Positions 35,089 through 41,913 of a stretch of 64,000 bases of DNA are shown piece by piece. Each line of letters starts with the position of its first letter. Within the stretch, counting starts at the first letter, position 1. The translations under genes were made by a program, and so were the position numbers. The DNA is taken from NCBI GenBank assembly GCA_963811825.1, contig CAWESS010000036.1, forward strand, positions 186,001 to 250,000. The letters are read 5' to 3'. This stretch comes from Fodinibacter sp963811825. Its GTDB lineage: Bacteria; Actinomycetota; Actinomycetes; Actinomycetales; Dermatophilaceae. The notes below the pieces were generated by a model. It saw only the letters and a list, made by a program, of their open reading frames with translations, had not been told where the DNA came from and searched no databases.

Positions 35089-36786
35089 ATGATGGACGCT
35101 GTGACGACGAGCATGAGCACCCCCGGACCCCGCACGGCGACCGACACCACCTGGTGGCGACAGGCCGTCGTGTACCAGATCTACCCGCGCAGCTTCTCCG
35201 ATGCCGACGGTGACGGCCTCGGCGACCTGCGCGGCATCATCGACAAGGTCGACTACCTCGCGGAGCTCGGGATCGACGCGGTGTGGCTCAGTCCGTTCTA
35301 CCCGTCGGAACTGGCCGACGGCGGGTACGACGTCGCCGACTACCGCGACGTCGACCCCCGCCTGGGCACGCTGGCCGACTTCGACGAACTCGTGGTGAAG
35401 CTCCACGCGCGCGGCATCCGGGTGGTCATCGACATCGTGCCCAACCACACCTCGGACCAGCACGAGTGGTTCCAGGAGGCCCTGGCCGCCGGCCCCGGGT
35501 CGAACGAGCGGGCCCGCTACATCTTCCGCGACGGCACCGGGCCGGACGGTGCGCAGCCACCGACGGACTGGGAGTCGTTCTTCGGGGGCGGCGCCTGGGA
35601 GCGCGTACCCGACGGCCAGTGGTACCTGCACCTCTTCGCGGTCGAGCAGCCCGACCTCGACTGGTCGCACCCGGAGGTGCGCGAGGACTTCCTGCGCACG
35701 CTGCGTTTCTGGGCCGACCGGGGAACCGACGGCTTCCGCGTCGACGTCGCCCACATGCTGACCAAGGACCTCAGCGAGCCCCTGCCGACCCGGGCCGAGC
35801 TCGCGGACATCCCGTTCGACGGCAACCACCCCCTCCTCGACCGCGACGACGTGCACGAGGTCTACGCGACGTGGCGCGAGGTGTTCGACGAGTACGACCC
35901 GCCCCGCACGGCGGTCGCCGAGGCGTGGGTGCACCCGTCGAGGTTCCCGCTCTACGCCAGCCCGAAGGGCCTGGGCCAGGCGTTCAACTTCGACCTGCTG
36001 GAGGCCGACTTCGACGCCCACCAGTTCCGCACGATCGTCACCGACAACCTGGCCCTCGCCGCCCGCTCGGGGTCCTCCAGCACGTGGGTGCTCTCCAACC
36101 ACGACGTCGTCCGGCACGCCACCCGGTACGGGCTCCCCCGCCCCGGGCGGGTGGGTGAGGGCGCCGGCCGGCCGTCCGACCGACACGGCCGGGCATGGCT
36201 CCTCGGCGACGCCGAGCAGGTGCTCGACCGGGTCGTCGGCGCCCGACGCGCCCGCGCGGCGACCCTGTTCATGGCCGGCCTGCCCGGTTCGGCCTACCTC
36301 TACCAGGGGGAGGAGCTCGGGTTGCACGAGGTCGCCGAGATCTCGGACGAGCAACGCCAGGACCCGACCTTCAGCCGCCGCAAGGGGCTCGACGTCGGTC
36401 GGGACGGCTGCCGCGTCCCCCTGCCGTGGAGCACCGACGGCCCGTCCTTCGGGTTCGGCACGGCACCACCACACCTGCCGCAGCCGAGCTGGATGGCGGT
36501 GCACGCCGTCTCCCGGCAGGAGGGCCACCCCGACTCGACCCTGACGTTCTACCGCCAAGCCCTCGCGCTGCGGCGCGAGCTCGTCGCAGGGGAGGACCTG
36601 ACGTGGGTCGACACCGGCGACCCGGACGTCCTGCGGTTCCGACGCCATGACGCCTGGGAGGTCGTGACGACCTTCGGCGCTCAGCCCTACGCACTCGGCG
36701 ACGTCGACGTCCTGGTGTCATCCCGACCTGTCGTCGACGGCATCCTGCCGGGCGAGGCGACGGCCTGGGTCAGCCCGCGGGCGTGA
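35089..36786 (+). CDS. GH13 alpha-glucosidase
   Basis: A 565-residue alpha-amylase-family hydrolase for short alpha-glucans or related sugars. WWRQAVVYQIYPRSFSDADG starts the barrel. The four GH13 regions are DIVPNHTS, GFRVDVAH (nucleophile Asp), AVAEAW (acid Glu) and VLSNHDVV. ARYIFRDG and LYQGEELGLHEV are typical of oligo-1,6- or alpha-1,4-glucosidases; specificity is unproven. No signal peptide. ATG 35089 follows AAGGG; ATG 35113 is also possible. The 3' end overlaps the convergent SGNH gene by 17 bases. Confidence 0.9.
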   Translation: MMDAVTTSMSTPGPRTATDTTWWRQAVVYQIYPRSFSDADGDGLGDLRGIIDKVDYLAELGIDAVWLSPFYPSELADGGYDVADYRDVDPRLGTLADFDELVVKLHARGIRVVIDIVPNHTSDQHEWFQEALAAGPGSNERARYIFRDGTGPDGAQPPTDWESFFGGGAWERVPDGQWYLHLFAVEQPDLDWSHPEVREDFLRTLRFWADRGTDGFRVDVAHMLTKDLSEPLPTRAELADIPFDGNHPLLDRDDVHEVYATWREVFDEYDPPRTAVAEAWVHPSRFPLYASPKGLGQAFNFDLLEADFDAHQFRTIVTDNLALAARSGSSSTWVLSNHDVVRHATRYGLPRPGRVGEGAGRPSDRHGRAWLLGDAEQVLDRVVGARRARAATLFMAGLPGSAYLYQGEELGLHEVAEISDEQRQDPTFSRRKGLDVGRDGCRVPLPWSTDGPSFGFGTAPPHLPQPSWMAVHAVSRQEGHPDSTLTFYRQALALRRELVAGEDLTWVDTGDPDVLRFRRHDAWEVVTTFGAQPYALGDVDVLVSSRPVVDGILPGEATAWVSPRA

Positions 36787-37696
36787 CCCCGGCCTCCGTC
36801 GCCGCCTCGGCGAGGACGCGGGCCACCGTGGCGGCACCCTCGTCGGAGAAGTGGATGTCGCGGCCGGTGCACAGGTTGGTCAGCGTGCAGACCCGGGCGG
36901 CGTTCTCCGGGACGCTGCGCCCGCCGAGCTGGGTCGGAGTCGTGTCGTTGGTCGCGAACGCCTCGTCGAGCCCGACGAAGGTCGCCCCCGCGCCCTTCGC
37001 GGCCGCCTCGATGCCGTCGCTGAGGTCGGCGTAGGCCTTCGCCGCCTCCTCGACTCCCGCAACCGGCTGGTCGAGCGTCTGGGCCGCGACCCACGGGTTG
37101 TAGTAGCCGAGCACGAGCACCGGCACGTCGGCGCCGGCCGCCGTGCGCAGCCGCTCGAGGATCGTCGGGAGGTTCTTCTCCACGGTCTGCACCCCCTCGG
37201 TGACACACGCCGTGTCGATCTCAGCCCCACCGCGGACGCAGCGCAGGAGGTCGTTGCCCCCGATGTCGATCGTCACGAGCGCGACCTCCCCGGCCCGCTC
37301 GGCCAGGACCGCCTCGGCCTGCTCGAGCTGGCTGCCCTCGTCGAACGTGCACTTCCCACCCTCGATCAGGGAGGTCGTCGTCTCGCCGCTGCACCCGAGG
37401 TTCTCGACCTCGAGCTGGGCGCCCGCGGCCTCCAGCCGGCTCGCCGTGAGGGCGGGGTAGGCCGTGTCGCGCAGCTCCGCACCACCCGGCTGGTACCCGG
37501 CAGCCAGCGAGTCGCCGAGGGCGACGTACAGCTGAGCGGGCGCCACGGCATCCGAGGTGGTGGGTGACGGGGCCGGGGCGGCGGACGTGGCCGCCGCGGT
37601 GCTCGGTGCGGGCTGCGCAGGGTCGCCGCTGCACGCCGACAGGGTCAGCACGATCGCGCTCGCCGCAGCAAGGATCGGCAGGGTCGAGCGGGTCAT
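36770..37696 (-). CDS. SGNH/GDSL hydrolase lipoprotein
   Basis: A 308-residue exported protein. The N-terminus has a basic start, a hydrophobic stretch and a lipobox LSAC at about residue 22, then an Ala/Pro/Ser/Thr linker of 30 residues. The SGNH blocks are ALGDSLAAGY (Ser), GCSGETTTS, DIGGNDLLRC (Asn) and GRDIHFSDEGAATVA (Asp and His). It probably cleaves an ester on the outer surface, such as a lipid. It converges with and slightly overlaps the GH13 gene. Confidence 0.88.
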   Translation of the reverse strand: MTRSTLPILAAASAIVLTLSACSGDPAQPAPSTAAATSAAPAPSPTTSDAVAPAQLYVALGDSLAAGYQPGGAELRDTAYPALTASRLEAAGAQLEVENLGCSGETTTSLIEGGKCTFDEGSQLEQAEAVLAERAGEVALVTIDIGGNDLLRCVRGGAEIDTACVTEGVQTVEKNLPTILERLRTAAGADVPVLVLGYYNPWVAAQTLDQPVAGVEEAAKAYADLSDGIEAAAKGAGATFVGLDEAFATNDTTPTQLGGRSVPENAARVCTLTNLCTGRDIHFSDEGAATVARVLAEAATEAGVTPAG

Positions 37697-37871
37697 GAGG
37701 TCCTCGTCGGTTCGGAAGTCGATCGGGTGGGGCGGGTGTGGCCGCCGGGAAGGGCGCGCCCGGTGCACCGGGCACCATTGTCCCTTCAGCGTGCGGCACG
37801 CCCGCCCGGGTTCCCAACCCTCGACGGCTAACCTGAGCGCGCACTCGGCCACCCCGCCCCAGGAGACCCGC

Positions 37872-38279
37872 ATGATGTCGTTCGCAACGGCCGTCAGGAC
37901 CGTCCTGTCGAAGTACGCGACGTTCTCGGGGCGGGCGCGCCGCAGCGAGTACTGGTGGTGGTACCTCTTCTTCGTGCTGGTGCTCACCGCCACGACCGCG
38001 ATCGACGCCGCGATCGGTTCGGAGCCGCTGCCCGGGTCCACGTCCGGTTGGGTCACGACGCTGACCGCCCTGGCCCTGATGCTTCCGCACCTGGCCGTCG
38101 GGGCCCGCCGACTGCACGACATCGGGCGCAGTGGTTGGTGGCTGCTGCTCGTCCTCGTCCCCGTCGTCGGCGTCGTGGCGCTGCTCGTCATGGCCGTGCT
38201 CGACAGCCGCCCCGACAACCAGTACGGCCCCTCCCCGAAGGGGTCGACCGTCGCGGCCGTAGGTACCGTGGTGAGGTGA
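37872..38279 (+). CDS. DUF805 membrane protein
   Basis: A 135-residue integral membrane protein of the DUF805 (YhaH-like) family, with KYATFSGRARRSEYWWWYLF near the N-terminus, ARRLHDIGRSGWWLLLVLVP in the middle and a short charged C-terminus with DNQYGPSPKG. Three to four helices. AGGAG at 37861 precedes ATG 37872. Its stop overlaps the next gene by 4 bases (GTGA), so the two are co-translated. Function unknown. Confidence 0.9.
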   Translation: MMSFATAVRTVLSKYATFSGRARRSEYWWWYLFFVLVLTATTAIDAAIGSEPLPGSTSGWVTTLTALALMLPHLAVGARRLHDIGRSGWWLLLVLVPVVGVVALLVMAVLDSRPDNQYGPSPKGSTVAAVGTVVR

Positions 38280-39172
38280 CTCCCCGCGTGCTGGAACCCG
38301 AGCAGTGGCGCGCCCTCGAGGCGGCCCACGAGGAGCGCGTCGATGCCGCGACGGCAGCACACCGCGAGCGGTGGTCGGGCGGTCGGACCCACCCCGTCGA
38401 GGACTTCCTCTTCCGCTACTACAACAACTCCCCCGCCCGGCTGCGGCGCTGGCACCCCGGGGCGGACGTCGTGCTCGCGGATGCCGCGCACCTCCCCCGC
38501 GCGCAGTGGGCGCACTACCGCACCGAGTCGGATGCCGTGCGCCTGGACCTCGACGCGTTCCTCGCCGCCCGCGGGCCCGCAGTCGCGTTCGTTCGGCAGC
38601 TGCTGTCCGCCACCGTGTCGCGCCCGGCGCAGCTCGGCTGCTTCGGGCTGCACGAGTGGGCGATGGTGCACGGCATCCCCGCTGACGACGTGCGGCACGC
38701 AGGGTGGCCGCTGCGCCTGGGCAGTGAGGGGACCGACGCGGTGGTGGAGGGACACGGCATCCGGTGTTCGCACTTCGATGCCTACCGGTTCTTCACCGAC
38801 TCGGCGAGCCCGCGCAACGCCCTGCGACCGACGCGCGAGAGCCAGGTGGCGATGGAGCAGCCCGGTTGCCTGCACGCCGGCATGGACGTCTACAAGTGGG
38901 CGTTCAAGCTGACGCCGCTCGTGCCGAGCGACCTCGTGGCCGACGCGTTCGACCTGGCCCGGGAGATCCGGGTGCTCGACATGCGGGCCTCCCCCTACGA
39001 CCTGCGCGAGCTCGGCCACGACCCGGTGCGCATCGAGACCCCTGAGGGGAAGGCGGCGTACGTCGAGGCCCAGCGCTCATTCGCTGCGCGGTCCAACGAG
39101 CTGCGCTTGCGCCTCCTGGCAGTCCTCGATGCCGCGGAGGCACAGCGAGAGACTCACCTGCGGAACGAGTGA
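38276..39172 (+). CDS. Conserved actinobacterial protein, usually labelled 3-methyladenine DNA glycosylase
   Basis: A 298-residue protein with HPVEDFLFRYYNNSPARLRR near residue 45, GCFGLHEWAMVHG near residue 120 and CSHFDAYRFFTDSA near residue 165. Homologues commonly carry the label 3-methyladenine DNA glycosylase, but I see no helix-hairpin-helix or other glycosylase motif, so treat the name as provisional. It overlaps DUF805 by GTGA. Its stop codon lies inside the long hairpin at 39166. Confidence 0.75.
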   Translation: MTPRVLEPEQWRALEAAHEERVDAATAAHRERWSGGRTHPVEDFLFRYYNNSPARLRRWHPGADVVLADAAHLPRAQWAHYRTESDAVRLDLDAFLAARGPAVAFVRQLLSATVSRPAQLGCFGLHEWAMVHGIPADDVRHAGWPLRLGSEGTDAVVEGHGIRCSHFDAYRFFTDSASPRNALRPTRESQVAMEQPGCLHAGMDVYKWAFKLTPLVPSDLVADAFDLAREIRVLDMRASPYDLRELGHDPVRIETPEGKAAYVEAQRSFAARSNELRLRLLAVLDAAEAQRETHLRNE

Positions 39173-39223
39173 GCGCAACATGCCGTCGGCGAAAACCTGC
39201 CAGCGGCGTGTTGCGCTCACTCG
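39166..39223. repeat. Long-hairpin repeat, copy 1
   Basis: CGAGTGAGCGCAACATGCCG (39166-39185) pairs with 39204-39223 over 20 bp with one G-U pair. The right arm, GGCGTGTTGCGCTCACTCGA, recurs at about 39693 and 61845. It contains the stop codon of the preceding gene and could act as a terminator. Confidence 0.7.
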
Positions 39224-39239
39224 ACTGGACCGAACCAGC

Positions 39240-39631
39240 CGTTCAGCAGGAGGGGCACGACAGATCGCCGACCCGTTGGGCGAGGGCAGCACGAGCCGCT
39301 CGGGCGGCGGTGCCGCGAGGATGCTCGCGGGTGACAGGCTGACCTGACCGGGACCGGCGGCGGTCCGCCCGACGGCGCACACGGCATCCACCTCGCGGGC
39401 ACGCTCTGCGGCAGCCGCCGACCGCCAGGCAAACGGATGGACCCGGGTCCCCCGGTCGACGGCGATGGTCACCGATGTCGTGAACGACAGAACGTCCACC
39501 ACGACGACGACCTCGACGCCACCAGCCAGGAGTTCCCGTGCGCCGCGCAGGCCCCAGTCCAGGCGCACGGCATACGGCTGCTGTCCCCACGGCGTCCCCA
39601 CGCGGGCGAGGGTACCGCTGCCAGGAGGCAC
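39240..39631 (-). pseudogene. comB: 2-phosphosulfolactate phosphatase (ComB) remnant
   Basis: The peptide from GTG 39631 matches the N-terminal half of ComB: YAVRLDWGLRGARELL, VVVVDVLSFTTSVTIAVDRG, RVHPFAW, and LVLPSPNGSAIC. The family's C-terminal half (a second catalytic region, about 100 residues) is missing; after GSAIC the sequence is unrelated and runs into the copy-1 hairpin. ComB is named for coenzyme M synthesis, though bacterial members occur in other contexts. The remnant is framed by two copies of the same hairpin repeat. Confidence 0.7.
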
Positions 39632-39654
39632 GGCGGGTGACCCGTCAGGCGAAC

Positions 39655-39709
39655 GAGTGAGCGCAACACGTCGGACGCAGAAACTGCCGCCGGCGTGTTG
39701 CGCTCACTC
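39655..39709. repeat. Long-hairpin repeat, copy 2
   Basis: GAGTGAGCGCAACACG (39655-39670) pairs with 39694-39709 and the stem extends by four pairs with one G-U. Nearly identical arms to copy 1; only the loops differ. Confidence 0.7.
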
Positions 39710-39844
39710 AACTGGATGACCCTGGGGTCGTGGGTGTGACGCAGGTCAGCGCAGGGCGCTGCTGCCCCTGAACGGCCACTCGATGGTGCCGTTGCCCTTG
39801 CCCTTGCCGGTGCCGTTGACGGCCGACGTGGTCTGGGCGCGGCG

Positions 39845-41435
39845 TCAGCGGGGGGCGACGCCGGCGCGCACGAGCCCGTAGGTGACCGACTCGACGAGGG
39901 CGTCCCACGACGCCTCGAGGATGTTCGCGGCGACCCCGATGGTCATCCACGAGGTGGTGCCGTCGGAGGTCTCGATGAGCACGCGGGTCACGGCATCCGT
40001 GCCGTGGGCGGCATCGAGGATGCGCACCTTGTAGTCGATGAGCTCGAGGTGGCCGATCTCCGGGTAGGCAGCGGCGAGGGCCGCGCGCAGTGCATGGTCG
40101 AGGGCGTTCACCGGACCATTGCCCTCGCCGGTCTGCACGACCCGCTCCCCCGCGGCGCTCAGCTTGACCGTCGCCTCGGAGAGCGCGTCGTCGTCGCCTC
40201 GGGCGTCGGTGATGACGCGCCAGGACTCGACCTCGAAGAACACGGGGAGGGCACCGTCGACCTCACGGCGCAGGAGCAGCTCGAAGCTCGCGTCCGCCGC
40301 GTCGAAGGTGTAGCCACGCAGCTCCTTGTCCTTCACCGCGCGCAGCACCCTGGCGAGGGTGGCGGCATCCCCCTCGTCGACGGGGTCGAGGTGGAAGCCG
40401 AGCTCGCGAGCCTTCAGCTCGATCGAGGCCCGACCAGCCATGTCGGACACCAGCATCCGCATGTCGTTCCCCACGTGCTTGGGGTCCATGTGCTGGTAGA
40501 GGTCGGGGTCGATCTTGATCGCGCTCGCGTGCAGGCCCGCCTTGTGCGCGAAGGCGCTCGACCCGACGTAGGGCTGGCGGGAGTAGGCGGGCACGTTCGT
40601 GACCTCTGCGATGGCGTGCGCGATGCGGGTCGACTCCTGGAGCCGGTGGGGCTCGAGCAGCTCGAAGCCCTTCTTGAGCTGGAGGTTGGCCACGACGGTG
40701 AGCAGGTCGGCGTTGCCCGTGCGCTCGCCGTAGCCGTTGACGGTGCCCTGCACGTGGGTGGCGCCCGCGTCGACCGCGGCCATCGAGTTGGCGACGGCGC
40801 AGCCGGTGTCGTTGTGGCAGTGGATGCCGATCCGGGCGCCGGTGCTGACCACGACGTCACGCACGACGTCGGCGACCTGGTCGGGCAGCATCCCGCCGTT
40901 GGTGTCGCACAGGGCGATCACCTCGGCACCGGACTCGGCGGCGACCCGCACTGCCTCGAGGGCGTAGTCGCGGTCGGTCGCGTACCCGTCGAAGAAGTGC
41001 TCGGCGTCGAGGAAGACCCGGCGACCCTCGGACCGCAGGAAGGAGACCGTGTCGCGGATCATCTCGAGGTTCTCGGCGAGGGTGGTGCGCAGGGCACGCT
41101 CGACGTGGCCGGTGTGCGACTTCGCGACCAGGGTGACGACCTGCGCCTGGCTGTCGAGCAGGGCCCGCACGAGGGGGTCGGTCGCCGCCCGGCCCCCGGC
41201 CCGGCGGGTGGCACCGAAGGCTGCGAGGGTGGAGTTGCGCAACGTCAGGTCGCGGGCTGCTCGCGCGAAGAACTCGGTGTCCTTGGGGTTGGCCCCCGGC
41301 CACCCACCCTCGATGAACCCGACACCCAGGTCGTCGAGGTGCGACGCGATGGCGAGCTTGTCGGCGACGGAGAGGTTGAGACCCTCCTGCTGGGCGCCGT
41401 CGCGCAGCGTCGTGTCGTAGACGTGGAGGTCGCTC
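39845..41435 (-). CDS. cimA: (R)-citramalate synthase
   Basis: Condenses pyruvate and acetyl-CoA to citramalate, giving 2-ketobutyrate for isoleucine without threonine. The 529-residue protein has the HMG-CoA-lyase-like barrel (HVYDTTLRDGAQQEGLNLSV, IHCHNDTGCAVANSMAAV, VNGYGERTGNADL) and a C-terminal LeuA-type regulatory domain (GNGPVNALDHALRAAL), the site of isoleucine feedback. I chose ATG 41435; a GTG at 41447 is also possible. A 200-base leader with a leader peptide and terminator lies upstream. Confidence 0.93.
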
Positions 41436-41628
41436 ATGCGGTGCTTCACCCGGATCGGTATGCCGGTTCACCCGGCGTCGTGTGCCCCGGCCCTTGCGGG
41501 CCGGGGCGATGACGTGTGCTGCTCGTGTCCATTCTCGGGCCAGCGCTGCTGTCGTGCCGCCCGGGGGTGGGGGCGGACGACCTTCGCTCCCCGGTCACGC
41601 CGCGCCCGCGACGCTCCCGACAAGCAAA

Positions 41629-41652
41629 AGACCCCCCGGGTGCGGGAGGTCT
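41629..41652 (-). terminator. Attenuator terminator upstream of cimA
   Basis: On the minus strand the sequence reads AGACCTCCCGCACCCGGGGG, GTCT, then TTTTGC. The AGACC/GGTCT arms plus G/C pairs form a stem followed by a short T-run. It lies about 25 bases after the leader peptide stop and 195 bases before cimA, which suits attenuation. Confidence 0.7.
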
Positions 41653-41677
41653 GCGCGACGAGGAGTTCTCGTCGCGC
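41653..41677 (-). promoter_or_regulatory. Hairpin overlapping the leader peptide stop (attenuator)
   Basis: GCGCGACGAG (41653-41662) pairs exactly with 41668-41677. The stem overlaps the leader stop codon, so a ribosome stalled on or finishing the leader would affect its folding. It directly adjoins the terminator stem. Confidence 0.6.
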
Positions 41678-41724
41678 TAGCCGATAATGAGCGTGGCGGT
41701 GGCCACAGAAAGCGTCACGAGCAC
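41677..41724 (-). CDS. Leader peptide of the cimA attenuator
   Basis: A 15-codon frame from GTG 41724 to TAG 41677: V(Met)-L-V-T-L-S-V-A-T-A-T-L-I-I-G. Ten of the fourteen residues after the start are Leu, Val, Ile or Thr, and a Leu-Ile-Ile run lies just before the end. This composition resembles ilv and thr leader peptides. Later GTGs at 41718 or 41706 would shorten it but keep Leu-Ile-Ile. No Shine-Dalgarno is clear. Confidence 0.55.
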   Translation of the reverse strand: MLVTLSVATATLIIG

Positions 41725-41799
41725 ACTGTTGCACGACGGCGACCACCCGGCATACGGGGCGTCCACATGCTGGCGGCGGCGGACGGCGGGACGCACAGC

Positions 41800-41829
41800 G
41801 GCGGCGACCCTCCTGAGAGGGTCGCCGCC
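41800..41829. terminator. GC-rich hairpin before the cimA leader
   Basis: GGCGGCGACCCTC (41800-41812) pairs exactly with 41817-41829 across the loop CTGA. With the next hairpin it separates the subtilase gene from the cimA leader. Confidence 0.6.
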
Positions 41830-41836
41830 GTCCCCA

Positions 41837-41904
41837 CCTTCCCTACGAGAAGCCGCCAGTCAGGCCGCTCACACGGCGTGTTGCCGGGCTGCTCGTAGGG
41901 AAGG
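41837..41904. terminator. Long-arm hairpin after the subtilase gene
   Basis: CCTTCCCTACGAG (41837-41849) pairs with 41892-41904. The 42-base loop contains CACGGCGTGTTGC, a partial match to the hairpin-repeat family. It starts 10 bases after the subtilase stop. Confidence 0.6.
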
Positions 41905-41913
41905 TCGGGGAGA

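Noticed and set aside
39077..39239. ComB frame continuing through the neighbouring gene
   Set aside because: After GSAIC the peptide is the reverse of the plus-strand gene and of the hairpin, with no ComB motifs.
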